Shown: in pieces, positions 7,976-17,777 of the stretch
Position numbering within the stretch: position 1 is the stretch's first letter
How the letters are laid out: the number at the start of each line of letters is the position of its first letter
Assembly: GCF_000443165.1 (NCBI RefSeq)
Contig: NZ_ATJV01000048.1
Location: 124,001 to 188,000, forward strand
DNA from: Thauera terpenica 58Eu
GTDB lineage: Bacteria > Pseudomonadota > Gammaproteobacteria > Burkholderiales > Rhodocyclaceae
DNA: 64,000 nucleotides
Reading direction: 5' to 3'
Notes under the pieces: generated by a model
Database searches by the model: none
What the model saw: the letters and a program-made list of their open reading frames with translations, nothing else
What the model was told of the DNA's origin: nothing
Translations under genes and position numbers: made by a program

Positions 7976-9796
7976 CTAGCGCAGCGCAGCGTGGATGTGT
8001 TCGGCCAGCTTGCGGCTGACACCTTCCACCCGGCACAGATCCTCGACGGTGGCTTCGCGCACGCCATCCAGTCCGCCAAAGGCGGCAAGCAGGTTGCGCC
8101 GGCGCGCGGGGCCCACACCGGGGATGTCATCGAGCTTAGAGCCGATCCGCGTCTTGCCGCGCTTGGCGCGGTGGCCGGTAATGGCGAAGCGGTGGGCTTC
8201 GTCGCGAATCTCGACGATGAGATGCAGCGCCGCCGACTCTCCCCCCAGCACCAGACCTTCGCGCCCATCGGGAAAGATCAGGGTCTCGAGGCCGGCCTTG
8301 CGCCCCTCGCCCTTCGCCACCCCCACCATCGCCACCGCCTCCAGGCCGAGCTCGGCAAGAATCGCGCGCGCAGCGCTGACCTGGCCCTTGCCACCGTCGA
8401 TCAGGATCAGATCCGGACACACGCCCTCGCCGGCCGCGACCTTGCCATAGCGGCGCTCAAGCGCCTGACGCATCGCGGCGAAGTCGTCGCCCGGGGTGAT
8501 GCCCTTGATGTTGTAGCGGCGATATTCGGCGCGCTTCATGGCGCCGGCCTCGCACACCACGCAGGACGCCACCGTGGCCTCGCCCATGGTGTGGCTGATG
8601 TCGAAGCACTCGATGCGTTGCGGTGCCTCGTCCAGGTCGAGCGCCACGCGCAGGGCCTCGAGGCGCTGCTCGATGCGACCGGTGTCACGCGCGCGCGCCT
8701 GGATGGCCAGCCGTGCGTTGTTTTCCGCCATCTCCATCCACGCCTTCTCCCCAGCAAAACGCGGCGACACCACGCCCGGTGGACGATCGCTGATTTCAAC
8801 CAGGATCTCGCGCACCGGCTCGGGGGCAAGATTGACCAGCAGCCGGGCCGGGATCGGATGCTGGCTGTAATGCTGTTCGACGAAGGCGAGCAAGCTGTCG
8901 GCCGCACCCGACACCGCCGCGCCGCTCGGAAACTGCGGTCGGTCGCCAAGGTGGCGGCCGCCGCGCACCATGGCGATATTGACGCAGATGAGTCCATCGG
9001 ACTCGACCGCAGCGAGGATGTCGACGTCTTCGTCCTTACGGCTATCGACGAACTGTTTGTGCAGCACCGCCTGCAGCCCGCGCAGCTGATCACGACAGGC
9101 CGCGGCTTCTTCGAAGGCCAGGCGCTCGGCCGCGTCCTGCATGCGCGCGCTCAGCGCCTCCACGACCTCGTTGGTCTGGCCGTCCAGAAGGCGAGTCGCG
9201 AGCTTCACGTCCGCTGCATAGGCGGCGCTGTCGATCAGGTCCACACAGGGTGCGGTGCAGCGCTTGATCTGGTGCAGCAGGCAGGGGCGCGAACGGTTGG
9301 CAAAGACACTGTTCTCGCAGGTGCGCAGCTGAAAGGTTTTCTGCAGCAGATGAATGCTTTCGCGCACCGCCCAGGCGTTGGGGAAGGGCCCAAAGTAGCG
9401 TGCGCCCTTGGTAAAAGCACCGCGGTGGTAGGCCAGGCGCGGGAAGGCGTCGGCGGAGAGCTCGATGTAGGGGTAGGTCTTGTCGTCGCGAAAGAGGATG
9501 TTGTAGCGCGGCGCCAGGCTCTTGATGAGGTTGTTCTCGAGGATCAGGGCCTCGGCCTCGGAGCGCGTGGCGGTGGTTTCAACACGCACGATCTGCGCCA
9601 CCATCATGGCGATGCGCGGGCTGGAGAGCGTTTTCTGGAAATAGCTCGACACCCGGCGCTTGAGGTTTTTCGCCTTGCCGACGTAGAGCACCTTGTCGTC
9701 GGCGCCGATCATGCGATACACGCCGGGTTCCTCGGTGAGGGTGCGCAGGAAGGGCTTGGGGTCGAAGACGGGGGTGGTTGGTGTCGGAGCGGTCAT
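7976..9796 (-). CDS. uvrC: UvrABC system protein C
   Basis: 606 residues from this ATG. The N-terminal GIY-YIG nuclease (EEPGVYRMIG ... VLYVGKAKNLKRRVSSYF) makes the 3' incision; the central UVR motif (EAAACRDQLRGLQAVL region) contacts UvrB; the RNase H-like domain (ECFDISHTMGEATVASCVV, then LILIDGGKGQ) makes the 5' incision; and helix-hairpin-helix motifs (LDDIPGVGPARRRNLLAAFG) end the protein. Two ATGs lie further upstream (9835 and 9886), but the distance from this ATG to the GIY-YIG domain matches E. coli UvrC. None has a convincing ribosome binding site. A 100-bp inverted-repeat element begins two bases beyond the ATG at 9835, so the promoter region may have been rearranged. Excision repair enzyme acting with UvrA and UvrB (uvrB at 38-40 kb). 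Confidence 0.95.
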   Translation of the reverse strand: MTAPTPTTPVFDPKPFLRTLTEEPGVYRMIGADDKVLYVGKAKNLKRRVSSYFQKTLSSPRIAMMVAQIVRVETTATRSEAEALILENNLIKSLAPRYNILFRDDKTYPYIELSADAFPRLAYHRGAFTKGARYFGPFPNAWAVRESIHLLQKTFQLRTCENSVFANRSRPCLLHQIKRCTAPCVDLIDSAAYAADVKLATRLLDGQTNEVVEALSARMQDAAERLAFEEAAACRDQLRGLQAVLHKQFVDSRKDEDVDILAAVESDGLICVNIAMVRGGRHLGDRPQFPSGAAVSGAADSLLAFVEQHYSQHPIPARLLVNLAPEPVREILVEISDRPPGVVSPRFAGEKAWMEMAENNARLAIQARARDTGRIEQRLEALRVALDLDEAPQRIECFDISHTMGEATVASCVVCEAGAMKRAEYRRYNIKGITPGDDFAAMRQALERRYGKVAAGEGVCPDLILIDGGKGQVSAARAILAELGLEAVAMVGVAKGEGRKAGLETLIFPDGREGLVLGGESAALHLIVEIRDEAHRFAITGHRAKRGKTRIGSKLDDIPGVGPARRRNLLAAFGGLDGVREATVEDLCRVEGVSRKLAEHIHAALR

Positions 9797-9836
9797 GGGG
9801 CTTGGTGGTGTTTCAGCGCGAAAGCGTTCAGTCATT

Positions 9837-9936
9837 GGAGTGGATGCGGGGCATTTGTTCCGTGGGCTGCGGAACTCGCTCGCCATGCTCGCTCAGACAG
9901 TCCTCGCCCACTGCACAAACGCCCCGCACCCACTCC
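9837..9936. repeat. 100-bp hairpin element with 22-bp terminal inverted repeats
   Basis: Left end 9837-9858 and right end 9915-9936 are inverted copies matching at 20 of 22 positions (GGAGTGGRTGCGGGGCRTTT core). Inside, GTGGGC (9862-9867) pairs with GCCCAC (9906-9911), extending the stem, and the centre holds CTCGCTCGCC and GCTCGCTCAGAC segments. It lies between nagZ and uvrC, directly before the uvrC start region. It could be a miniature mobile element or a REP-like palindrome; no copy elsewhere in the window was noticed. Confidence 0.6.
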
Positions 9937-9991
9937 AGCGCAGGCTCGTGATCGGCGAGCGGTGGTTCTGCATGTCCCGCGCGCCGGGTCC

Positions 9992-11143
9992 TTATCCGTT
10001 CCTGGGCAACCGTTCAGTGCGCTGCTCGCCGATTGTGGCTGCGGTCATGCTGGGTGTGGAGCCTGAGTCATCGGGGATGGCTGCGACACGTTCGCGGGCG
10101 TGGACATAGGCCGCGTGCAACTCCAGCGCGAAGGGGTCGGTGAGCCAGGGCGGGGCTGGCGTGGCAGGGACGATTGCGGCCAGGCGGGCGAGCTTGTCCC
10201 TATCTGGAATCGGAGCCCAGCGATCCAGCAGCTCGGCAACCAGGTCGGGACGGTTGCACACCAGCAACATGTCGCAGCCCGCGCCGTAGGCGGCCTTGGC
10301 GCGGCCGACGATGTCGCCGGCGACACGAGCGCCTTCCATGTTGAGGTCATCGCTGAAGATCACGCCCTTGAAGCCAAGCCGATCACGCAGCACCTCCTTG
10401 AGCCAGAAGGCGGAAAAGCCGGCAGGCTGGGGTTCGGCGCTGGGGTCAGCACGCGGATAGATGACGTGGGCCGGCATCACTCCGGCGAGCTGACGGCCCA
10501 GACGATGGCGATAGGGAGCGATGTCCTCTTCCCATACGGTAGCGAAATCACGTTCATCGAGCGGAACTGCGTGGTGTGAATCTGCCTCCACCCAGCCATG
10601 ACCTGGAAAATGCTTGCCCACCGCTCCCATCCCCGCCCATGCCATGCCGGCCACCAGCGCCTGCGCGAGCGCAGCAACCGTCTGCGGATCACGATGAAAA
10701 GCGCGGCTGCCGATGGCGCTGCAGACCCCGTAGTCGAGATCGAGCACGGGCGCGAAGCTGAGATCGACACCATGGACACGCAACTCGGCCGCGAGCACGA
10801 AGCCGGTCGCCTGTGCCGCTTCGAGCGCGCCAAGGTGGTCCTGTTCCCACAGCGCGCCGAGACTGCGCATCGAAGGCAGGCGGGTGAAGCCTTCGCTACG
10901 GAAGCGCTGCACCCTGCCCCCTTCATGATCGACCGCGACGATCAGCGCCGGGTCACGCAAGGCGCGAATCTCGCTGGTGAGTGCGCACAGCTCATCCGAG
11001 CCAATGAAGTTGCGTGCAAACAAGATCACGCCGCCGACCAGCGGATCGAGCAGACGCTCGCGCTCGTCGTTGGTGAGGACGGTGCCGACGACGTCGATCA
11101 TGACGGGGCCGCGCGGCCGGTGGATGGGCAGGGACAGGTTCAT
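9992..11143 (-). CDS. nagZ: Beta-N-acetylhexosaminidase, peptidoglycan recycling
   Basis: 383 residues from the ATG at 11143 (a GTG at 11161 in frame is an alternative). A glycoside hydrolase family 3 enzyme that removes GlcNAc from anhydromuropeptides in the cytosol. Diagnostic motifs are ALIVAVDHEGGRVQRF, GRDP-like AFHRDPQTVA, the KHFPGHGWVEADSHH loop with the catalytic His, and VIFSDDLNMEGA with the nucleophile Asp. The C-terminal 40 residues (from about LTDPFALELHAAYVHARERV) extend past the usual core and end in a low-complexity tail. It follows acpS with a 78-bp gap at the end of the rnc-era-recO-pdxJ-acpS series, the usual betaproteobacterial order. Confidence 0.93.
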   Translation of the reverse strand: MNLSLPIHRPRGPVMIDVVGTVLTNDERERLLDPLVGGVILFARNFIGSDELCALTSEIRALRDPALIVAVDHEGGRVQRFRSEGFTRLPSMRSLGALWEQDHLGALEAAQATGFVLAAELRVHGVDLSFAPVLDLDYGVCSAIGSRAFHRDPQTVAALAQALVAGMAWAGMGAVGKHFPGHGWVEADSHHAVPLDERDFATVWEEDIAPYRHRLGRQLAGVMPAHVIYPRADPSAEPQPAGFSAFWLKEVLRDRLGFKGVIFSDDLNMEGARVAGDIVGRAKAAYGAGCDMLLVCNRPDLVAELLDRWAPIPDRDKLARLAAIVPATPAPPWLTDPFALELHAAYVHARERVAAIPDDSGSTPSMTAATIGEQRTERLPRNG

Positions 11144-11221
11144 CGCATTCTCATGTCGCACAAGATCACTGTTTGCGGGGGGGCTGAGGCGCCGCCGAAC
11201 CGCCTGTGAACGGTGTGCCGT

Positions 11222-11599
11222 TCAAGCCTGCTCGATGACGGCAAAGGCCACCACCGTGTCGTCCTCATCCGTAATGCTGAGGTGGGCACGCAAGCAATTA
11301 TTTTCCATGTGCAGCGTCAACCGTTCGTCGTAGACATAGCGTGGCTTGCCCAAGGAGTCGTGGCCAACCGCGACCGCGTGCAGGGTTGCGGGCACTGCGA
11401 CGCCGGTACCGAGCGCCTTGCCGAAGGCTTCCTTGGCAGCAAAGCGCTTGGCGAGGAAGCGTGCGGGGTCGCGGTGTGCACGCCAGGCCTCGACTTCGGT
11501 CGCGGCGAGGATGCGCAGGGCGAAGCGCTCGCCGTGGCGCGCGAGCGCGGTGCGCAGGCGCTCAACGCGCACGATGTCGGTGCCGATGCCGTGAATCAC
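11222..11599 (-). CDS. acpS: Holo-[acyl-carrier-protein] synthase
   Basis: 125 residues, typical AcpS length. It transfers the 4'-phosphopantetheine arm from CoA to Ser37 of acyl carrier protein (encoded at 25.8 kb). The start MIHGIGTDIVRVERL is the family signature with the metal-binding Asp, and RFLAKRFAAKEAFGKALGTG holds the catalytic/CoA-binding segment. It forms part of the recO-pdxJ-acpS series, 22 bp after pdxJ. Confidence 0.95.
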   Translation of the reverse strand: MIHGIGTDIVRVERLRTALARHGERFALRILAATEVEAWRAHRDPARFLAKRFAAKEAFGKALGTGVAVPATLHAVAVGHDSLGKPRYVYDERLTLHMENNCLRAHLSITDEDDTVVAFAVIEQA

Positions 11600-11621
11600 G
11601 CCCTGCCTCGCTCCACCGCTC

Positions 11622-12377
11622 TCAGCCCATCTGCGCGGCTTCGCGCAGCAGGCGCTTCATCTCGGCGACCGCCTGACGCAGGCCGACGAAGATCGAACGG
11701 CTGACGATGGCGTGGCCGATGTGCAACTCACGAACGCCGTGCAGGCGCGCAATCGGCCCTACGTTGTAATAGTTCAGCGCGTGCCCAGCATTGAAACGCA
11801 TGCCCAGATGGCGGACCGCCTCGCCGGCGCTGCGTATCTTGTCGAGCTCGACCCGCACCGGCGCTGCTTCGCTATCGCGTCCGGCGCCATGGAAGGCGTG
11901 GGCGTAAGGGCCGGTGTGGATTTCGCACACGCGGGCGCCAATACGCGCCGCAGCCTCGATCTGTTCGATTTCGGCGTCGATGAACACACTGGTGACGATG
12001 CCGGCGTCGGCGAGGCGGGCAATCACGTCCTTGAGGCGCAGCTCTTGCGCGATGATGTCCAGCCCACCCTCGGTGGTGACTTCGTGGCGCCCCTCGGGCA
12101 CCAGCATCGCCATCTGCGGTCGGGTACGGCAGGCGATGTCGACCATCTCGTCGGTGGCCGCCATCTCGAGGTTGAGCTTGACCTGGGTGAGCTCGGCGAG
12201 GCGGCGCACATCGTCATCGTTGATGTGGCGCCTGTCCTCGCGCAAGTGGATGGTGATGCCATCGGCGCCACCAAGATGTGCCTCCACCGCCGCCCACGCC
12301 GGGTCTGGCTCCCAGGTACGACGCGCCTGGCGCAGCGTGGCGACGTGGTCGATATTGACGCCGAGTTCGATCATCAC
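11622..12377 (-). CDS. pdxJ: Pyridoxine 5'-phosphate synthase
   Basis: 251 residues. Condenses 1-deoxyxylulose 5-phosphate with 3-amino-2-oxopropyl phosphate in the last ring-forming step of vitamin B6 synthesis. Recognised by the start IELGVNIDHVATLRQARRT, then DGITIHLREDRRHI, and the C-terminal NAGHALNYYNVGPIA and ELHIGHAIVSRSIFVGL phosphate-binding segments. The start codon overlaps the recO stop by four bases (ATGA at 12374-12377), showing translational coupling. recO-pdxJ linkage is common in proteobacteria. Confidence 0.96.
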   Translation of the reverse strand: MMIELGVNIDHVATLRQARRTWEPDPAWAAVEAHLGGADGITIHLREDRRHINDDDVRRLAELTQVKLNLEMAATDEMVDIACRTRPQMAMLVPEGRHEVTTEGGLDIIAQELRLKDVIARLADAGIVTSVFIDAEIEQIEAAARIGARVCEIHTGPYAHAFHGAGRDSEAAPVRVELDKIRSAGEAVRHLGMRFNAGHALNYYNVGPIARLHGVRELHIGHAIVSRSIFVGLRQAVAEMKRLLREAAQMG

Positions 12378-13135
12378 AACTCCTGCAGTTCCTTCAACAC
12401 CCGGCGCGAATGCAGCGGCTTTCCGCCCAGGGTGTGGTTGATCAGCATGCGCAACAGATGCTTGGACTGGGCCAGCGTTTGCGCACGGGAAAAATCATCG
12501 TCAGCCATGTCGAGCAGGGTCTGCCCCGAAATCAGCGGCTGATCGCCCACTGCCGTGGGATCAGTGCAGTCGACGCCTTCCTCGGCGAGCGTCTCCAGCC
12601 GCACCGGACCACGCTCGATTACATAAAGGTAGCGCTCGTCCGGCTGCACGGCTACGCCGCTGTCGCCTTCGACCACAAGCGCCGCCTCGTAGCCGAGGTC
12701 CTGCAGCAGCGCCAGCTCGAAGCGGCGCAGGATGGGGGGCTGCGACTCGCCGCGACCGAGCGCCGCCATGGCCTCGGCATAGGCTGCAAACAGGCGCGGA
12801 TGGGGGTCCTCGCGCGCGGTGAGGCGAACCAGCAATTCATTGAGATAGTAGCCGCAGAGCAGCGCACGCCCGATCAACAAGGGCTGACCACCCTGCCATT
12901 CAGCGCGGATCAGGGTCTTGACCTCGCCTGCGCCCGACCAGTCCATCAACAGCGGCTGGAAGGCCATCAACACACCGCGAAGCTGGGACAGCGGACGGCG
13001 TGCGCCCTTGGCGACAAGCCCGACCCGACCCAGGTCGCGCGAGAAGACCTCCACGATCAGGCTGGTCTCGCGCCACGGCAGGCCATGCAACAGCCAGGCG
13101 GGCTGCTGCTCGATGCGTTGCTTCGCGCCCGCCAT
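12374..13135 (-). CDS. recO: DNA repair protein RecO
   Basis: 253 residues. Loads RecA onto SSB-coated gaps together with RecR. The N-terminal OB fold (QPAWLLHGLPWRETSLIVEVFSR, then GRVGLVAKGARRPLSQLRG) and the helical C-terminal domain (ILRRFELALLQDLGYE) match the family. The four-cysteine zinc site found in some RecO proteins is missing, as is usual in proteobacteria. It lies 15 bp after era and overlaps pdxJ by four bases. Confidence 0.94.
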   Translation of the reverse strand: MAGAKQRIEQQPAWLLHGLPWRETSLIVEVFSRDLGRVGLVAKGARRPLSQLRGVLMAFQPLLMDWSGAGEVKTLIRAEWQGGQPLLIGRALLCGYYLNELLVRLTAREDPHPRLFAAYAEAMAALGRGESQPPILRRFELALLQDLGYEAALVVEGDSGVAVQPDERYLYVIERGPVRLETLAEEGVDCTDPTAVGDQPLISGQTLLDMADDDFSRAQTLAQSKHLLRMLINHTLGGKPLHSRRVLKELQEL

Positions 13136-13150
13136 CTGCCGCTGGCCGCC

Positions 13151-14080
13151 TTACTCGTAACCGAGGCTCTTGAGCGCGCGCTCGTCGTCAGCCCAGCCAC
13201 TCTTGACCTTGACCCAGACTTCGAGATAGACCTTGCCGTCGAAGAGCTTCTCGAGCTCGACGCGCGCTTCGGACGAGATGCGCTTGAGTTTTTCGCCGCC
13301 GTGCCCGATCACCATCGACTTGTGACCGGGCTTATCGACGATGACCGCGGCGAAGATGCGACGCAGATTGCCTTCGACCTCGAACTTCTCGATCTCGACC
13401 GCAATCCCGTAGGGCAATTCATCACCGAGCAGGCGGAACAGTTTCTCGCGCAGGAACTCGGAGGCGAGAAAGCGCTCGCTGCGATCGGTGACCGCGTCTT
13501 CCTCGAACATCGGCCTGCCCACCGGCAGCAGGGGGGTGGCGGCCTTGATCAGGGAGTCGATGTTGCGCCCTTTCTCGGCAGACAGCGGCACGATCTCGGT
13601 GAAGTCGCGCAGCTGGCGCAGCTCGTCGATGTAAGGCAGCAGGCGGGCCTTGTCCTTGAGCTGATCGATCTTGTTGATCACCAGGATCACCTTGGACGAT
13701 TCGGGAATCACCCCCAGCACCTTGCGATCATCATCGCTGAAGCGGCCGGCCTCGATGACGAAGAACACCAGGTCGACGTCAGCCAGCACCTGCGACACGG
13801 TGCGATTCATCGAGCGGTTGAGCGCATTGCGGTGATGGGTCTGGAAACCCGGCGTATCGACAAAGACGAACTGGGCCTCGGCTTCGGTGAGGATGCCGGT
13901 GACGCGGTGGCGCGTGGTCTGCGCCTTGCTCGAGACGATACTGATCTTCTGCCCGATCAGACGATTGAGCAGGGTGGACTTGCCGACGTTGGGGCGACCG
14001 ACAATGGCGACGAAGCCGGCGCGAAAGCCGTCCGCGTCGCCATGCATGCCAGTGCTGTCATCCGGGTGTTGTTCGTTCAT
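13151..14080 (-). CDS. era: GTPase Era, 16S rRNA/30S assembly factor
   Basis: 309 residues. The N-terminal GTPase domain has G1 GRPNVGKS at 28-35, G2/switch [11 protein letters not shown]3 DTPGF, G4 NKID and G5 SAEKG. The C-terminal KH domain ([17 protein letters not shown]) binds the 3' end of 16S rRNA. A 19-residue polar head precedes the GTPase domain. The ATG at 14080 overlaps the rnc stop by four bases; the longer upstream open frame is only a shadow of rnc. The rnc-era-recO order is the classic operon, autoregulated in E. coli by RNase III cleavage of its leader. Confidence 0.96.
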   Translation of the reverse strand: MNEQHPDDSTGMHGDADGFRAGFVAIVGRPNVGKSTLLNRLIGQKISIVSSKAQTTRHRVTGILTEAEAQFVFVDTPGFQTHHRNALNRSMNRTVSQVLADVDLVFFVIEAGRFSDDDRKVLGVIPESSKVILVINKIDQLKDKARLLPYIDELRQLRDFTEIVPLSAEKGRNIDSLIKAATPLLPVGRPMFEEDAVTDRSERFLASEFLREKLFRLLGDELPYGIAVEIEKFEVEGNLRRIFAAVIVDKPGHKSMVIGHGGEKLKRISSEARVELEKLFDGKVYLEVWVKVKSGWADDERALKSLGYE

Positions 14081-14748
14081 TTGTTCCTCAACTCCGCCAG
14101 CGCAAGCTCGGCCGACTGCTGTTCCGCCACACGGCGACTGGGGCCACGTCCGAGGGTGCGGACACCAAATCTGGGCACTTCGCAGGCCACCTCGAACTCC
14201 TGCGCATGCGCCTCGCCCAGCGCCTGCACCATCGAATACGTCGGCAGCGCCACCTTGCGCGCCTGCAACCATTCCTGCAACACCGTCTTCGGGTCCTTGC
14301 TCGGGCGTCGCGGATCGACCTCGGCCAGCAGCGGCACATACAGGCGATTGATCACGGACTGCGCCACATCGAAGCCGGCATCCAGGAAAACCGCCGCGAA
14401 CACGGCCTCGAGCGCATCAGCGAGGATGGACGGACGGCGCGCACCACCCGACTTCAGCTCGCCTTCGCCAAGGCGCAGGGCGTCGCCCAGATCGAGCTCG
14501 AGCGCGATGCGATAGAGCGCATCCTGACGCACCAGCGAAGCGCGCACGCGCGACAACTCACCTTCGCGCAGTTGTTCGAAGCGCGCGAAAAGCGCCATCG
14601 ACATCACGCAGTTGAGAATGCTGTCACCGAGAAACTCGAAGCGCTCATTGTTGGGCTGACCGAAGCTGCGGTGGGTCAGGGCCTCGGCGAGCAAGCCGCT
14701 GTTCGCAAAACGATGTCCGAGGCGCGCTTGAAATGCGTCCAATGTCAT
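14077..14748 (-). CDS. rnc: Ribonuclease III
   Basis: 223 residues from ATG 14748 (E. coli 226). Cleaves double-stranded RNA in rRNA and mRNA processing. The catalytic domain has the signature [14 protein letters not shown] with metal-binding Glu/Asp, and a second acidic cluster [16 protein letters not shown]. The dsRNA-binding domain is C-terminal ([19 protein letters not shown], then [18 protein letters not shown]). An ATG nine codons upstream (14775) is possible but lies inside the preceding gene, and 14748 starts four bases after that gene's stop, which fits tight coupling. Confidence 0.95.
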   Translation of the reverse strand: MTLDAFQARLGHRFANSGLLAEALTHRSFGQPNNERFEFLGDSILNCVMSMALFARFEQLREGELSRVRASLVRQDALYRIALELDLGDALRLGEGELKSGGARRPSILADALEAVFAAVFLDAGFDVAQSVINRLYVPLLAEVDPRRPSKDPKTVLQEWLQARKVALPTYSMVQALGEAHAQEFEVACEVPRFGVRTLGRGPSRRVAEQQSAELALAELRNK

Positions 14749-14752
14749 GTCG

Positions 14753-15118
14753 TCAGCGCGCCTTGCTGCTGGCATGGAATTCGATCAGCAAACTGAGGTT
14801 GGCGACCATCGGCACCGTGCGCACGTAATCGACTTCGACCACGGTCTGGTTGCCGTCCTTGACGATCTCGAGATCCGAGCCTGCGACCGATGAAATATTG
14901 TCGATCTCGCCACGGCGATCGAAGCTGCGGCGCAGTTCGGCTGCGGTCGCGCCATTGTCACCCTCACTGGCGAGCACGCCGACGATGCGCTCGATCGCCA
15001 GGTATTCGGTGACCGCCGGAACCGTCCGGAAAACCATCAACAGCACGAACACGGCAATAACGCCAAGCAGCAGCATGCCGACCAGGCTCACACCACCCTG
15101 ATGCTTGCGGTTCATCAT
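14753..15118 (-). CDS. DUF4845 single-span membrane protein
   Basis: 121 residues. A short basic head (MMNRKHQGG) is followed by one membrane helix ([20 protein letters not shown]) and a periplasmic domain of about 80 residues with the pattern [22 protein letters not shown]. The pattern and the place between lepB and rnc match DUF4845, also found there in Pseudomonas and many betaproteobacteria. The N terminus resembles a type IV pilin-like leader but lacks the Gly-Phe-Thr-Leu processing site. The start at 15118 has GGTGGA upstream. Function unknown. Confidence 0.85.
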   Translation of the reverse strand: MMNRKHQGGVSLVGMLLLGVIAVFVLLMVFRTVPAVTEYLAIERIVGVLASEGDNGATAAELRRSFDRRGEIDNISSVAGSDLEIVKDGNQTVVEVDYVRTVPMVANLSLLIEFHASSKAR

Positions 15119-15129
15119 TTTTTCCACCT

Positions 15130-15918
15130 TCAGTGAAAGCGGCCAATGCGCTTCATGTCGTTGAAATTGAACCAGATGAAAAAGGCCTTGCCAACGATGT
15201 TCTGTTCCGGCACGAAACCCCACACCCTGCTGTCGCTGCTCGCGTCGCGGTTATCGCCCATCATGAAGTAATGCCCGGCAGGAACCGTACACGCCACACC
15301 GCTGCTGGTATAGGTGCAGTTTTCACGGCCGGGAAAATTCATCACCTGCGGCACGAATGCCGGTGCGTCCTGCTCGATCAGCACCGAATGCTCGACTTCA
15401 CCCAGCCTCTCGGTGAATTGCGGCGAGTAATAGAGCCGATCGGGGTGCAGGTAGGTACCCGACTCCTCAAGCGCAACCGCTTCGCCATTGATGACAAGAC
15501 GCTTGTTGAGGTATTCGACGCGGTCACCGGGAAGGCCGACGACGCGCTTGATATAGTCCAGCGTGGGGTCGGCGGGATAGCGAAACACCATCACGTCGCC
15601 ACGTTGCGGCAGATTGACGTCAATGATCTTCTTGTTGATCACCGGCAGCCGAATGCCATAGGTCCACTTGTTGACGAGGATGAAGTCGCCCACGAGCAGG
15701 GTCGGAATCATCGAGCCCGAGGGAATCTTGAACGGCTCGACGACGAAGGAGCGCAGGCCGAACACGATCAGGATCACGGGGAAGAAGCTCGCACCGTACT
15801 CGACCCACCACGGCGCGGGCGCATTGGCGGCGCGCTGCTTGCGGGCGTGGAAGAAATCGAAGAACCACAGCGCGCCGCTGGCAAGGAGCAGGAGAAAGAG
15901 GATCAGTGCAAAGTTCAT
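15130..15918 (-). CDS. lepB: Signal peptidase I
   Basis: 262 residues. Removes signal peptides of exported proteins at the outer face of the inner membrane. Two N-terminal membrane helices (about 2-20 and 44-60) anchor it. The catalytic serine is S69 in KIPSGSMIPTLLVGD and the general base is K124 in DYIKRVVGLPGD, with the conserved box MGDNRDASSDSRVWGFV near the C terminus. It follows lepA in the same direction, the standard arrangement, and precedes the DUF4845 gene by 11 bp. Confidence 0.97.
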   Translation of the reverse strand: MNFALILFLLLLASGALWFFDFFHARKQRAANAPAPWWVEYGASFFPVILIVFGLRSFVVEPFKIPSGSMIPTLLVGDFILVNKWTYGIRLPVINKKIIDVNLPQRGDVMVFRYPADPTLDYIKRVVGLPGDRVEYLNKRLVINGEAVALEESGTYLHPDRLYYSPQFTERLGEVEHSVLIEQDAPAFVPQVMNFPGRENCTYTSSGVACTVPAGHYFMMGDNRDASSDSRVWGFVPEQNIVGKAFFIWFNFNDMKRIGRFH

Positions 15919-15928
15919 GCGCTTGCCG

Positions 15929-17725
15929 TCACTTGCCTTCGTCGGTGCGCAGGACCGCGAGGAAGGCCTCCTGCGGGATCTCGACGTTGCCGACCTGCTT
16001 CATGCGCTTCTTGCCTTCCTTTTGCTTCTCGAGCAGTTTCTTCTTGCGTGAGATATCGCCGCCGTAACACTTGGCGAGCACGTTCTTGCGCAAGGCCTTG
16101 ATGGTCTCGCGCGCGACGATGTGCGCGCCGATCGCCGCCTGCACGGCGATGTCGAACATCTGGCGCGGGATCAGACCGCGCAGCTTGGTGGCAAGCTCAC
16201 GGCCGCGATATTGCGCGCTCGCGCGGTGCACGATGACCGACAAGGCATCGACCTTCTCGCCGCCCACCATCAGATCGAGCTTGACCAGGTCTGCCGTGCG
16301 ATATTCCTTGAACTCATAGTCGAGCGAGGCATAGCCGCGCGACACCGACTTCAGGCGGTCAAAGAAGTCCATGACCACTTCGTTCATCGGCATCTCGTAG
16401 ATCAGCTGCACCTGGCGGCCGTGGTAACGCATGTCCACCTGCATGCCGCGCTTCTGGGTGCACAGCGTGATCACCGAGCCGACATATTCCTGCGGCAGGA
16501 AAATCGTGGCGGTGATGATGGGTTCGCGGATCTCGGCGTACTTGCCGACTTCGGGAAGCTTCGCGGGGTTCTCGATGTGGATGATGTCGCCGTTGTTGAG
16601 CACGACTTCGTACACCACCGTGGGCGCGGTGGTGATCAGATCCATCTCGAACTCGCGCTCGAGGCGCTCCTGCACGATATCCATGTGCAGCAGGCCGAGA
16701 AAGCCGCAGCGAAAGCCGAAGCCCAGCGCCTGCGACACTTCGGGCTCGAACTGCAACGAGGAGTCGTTCAGGCGCAGCTTCTCGAGCGAATCACGCAACT
16801 GGTCATATTCGGACGACTCCACCGGATACAGGCCGGCGAACACCTGCGGCTTGATCTCCTTGAAGCCGGGCAAGGCCCCGGTAGCCGGCTTGTTTGCCAG
16901 CGTGACCGTGTCACCCACCTTGGCGGCGTCGATCTCCTTGATGCCGGCGATGATGAAGCCCACCTCACCGGCGCACAGCTTGTCGCGGGCAACCGAGTGC
17001 GGGGTGAACACACCAACCTGATCGCAGGGGTACTGCGCACCGGACGACATCAGCAGGATGCGGTCCTTGGGCTTGAGCACGCCGTCGACCACGCGCACCA
17101 GCATCACCACGCCGACGTAGTTGTCGAACCAGGAGTCGATGATCAGCGCCTTCAGCGGCCCTTCCGGATTGCCCACCGGCGGCGGGATACGGGCGACGAC
17201 GGCCTCGAGCACATCGACCACGCCCAGGCCGGACTTGGCCGAGCACAGGATGGCTTCGGATGCATCGACGCCGATGACGTCCTCGATCTCCGCACGCGCG
17301 CTCTCAGGGTCGGCTGCGGGCAGATCGATCTTGTTGAGCACCGGCACGACTTCGACATTGAGCTCGAGCGCGGTGTAGCAGTTCGCCACCGTCTGCGCCT
17401 CGACGCCCTGCGAGGCGTCGACCACCAGCAGTGCGCCCTCGCAGGCAGACAGCGAGCGGCTGACCTCGTAGGAGAAATCGACGTGTCCCGGAGTGTCGAT
17501 CAGGTTCAGGTTGTAGACCTGACCGTCCTTGGCCTTGTAGTTCAGCGCGGCCGTCTGCGCCTTGATGGTGATGCCGCGCTCGCGTTCGATGTCCATCGAA
17601 TCGAGTACCTGCGACTCCATCTGGCGGTCGGACAGGCCCCCGCAGAAGTGAATGATTCGATCGGCCAGGGTGGATTTACCGTGGTCGATGTGGGCGATGA
17701 TCGAGAAGTTTCTGATGTGGTTCAT
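15929..17725 (-). CDS. lepA: Elongation factor 4 (LepA), ribosomal back-translocase GTPase
   Basis: 598 residues, standard length. The GTPase domain starts [21 protein letters not shown], with [16 protein letters not shown] and NKIDLP. The unique C-terminal domain is present ([20 protein letters not shown], then [21 protein letters not shown] and [19 protein letters not shown]). It acts on stalled ribosomes. A terminator just upstream (17734-17759) separates it from the sigma-E operon, so lepA-lepB probably start from their own promoter or depend on read-through. Confidence 0.97.
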   Translation of the reverse strand: MNHIRNFSIIAHIDHGKSTLADRIIHFCGGLSDRQMESQVLDSMDIERERGITIKAQTAALNYKAKDGQVYNLNLIDTPGHVDFSYEVSRSLSACEGALLVVDASQGVEAQTVANCYTALELNVEVVPVLNKIDLPAADPESARAEIEDVIGVDASEAILCSAKSGLGVVDVLEAVVARIPPPVGNPEGPLKALIIDSWFDNYVGVVMLVRVVDGVLKPKDRILLMSSGAQYPCDQVGVFTPHSVARDKLCAGEVGFIIAGIKEIDAAKVGDTVTLANKPATGALPGFKEIKPQVFAGLYPVESSEYDQLRDSLEKLRLNDSSLQFEPEVSQALGFGFRCGFLGLLHMDIVQERLEREFEMDLITTAPTVVYEVVLNNGDIIHIENPAKLPEVGKYAEIREPIITATIFLPQEYVGSVITLCTQKRGMQVDMRYHGRQVQLIYEMPMNEVVMDFFDRLKSVSRGYASLDYEFKEYRTADLVKLDLMVGGEKVDALSVIVHRASAQYRGRELATKLRGLIPRQMFDIAVQAAIGAHIVARETIKALRKNVLAKCYGGDISRKKKLLEKQKEGKKRMKQVGNVEIPQEAFLAVLRTDEGK

Positions 17726-17733
17726 GCGAAACG

Positions 17734-17759
17734 AAAAGGGTGCCTTGCAGCACCCTTTT
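17734..17759 (-). terminator. Intrinsic terminator between the sigma-E operon and lepA
   Basis: Perfect 10-bp stem AAAAGGGTGC / GCACCCTTTT with a 6-nt loop, ending in TTTTCGTTT on the minus strand, directly after the glutaredoxin-like gene and only 8 bp before lepA. It would end the rpoE-rseABC-degQ-glutaredoxin transcript. Confidence 0.7.
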
Positions 17760-17777
17760 GCGGAATGGTTGGCGTCG

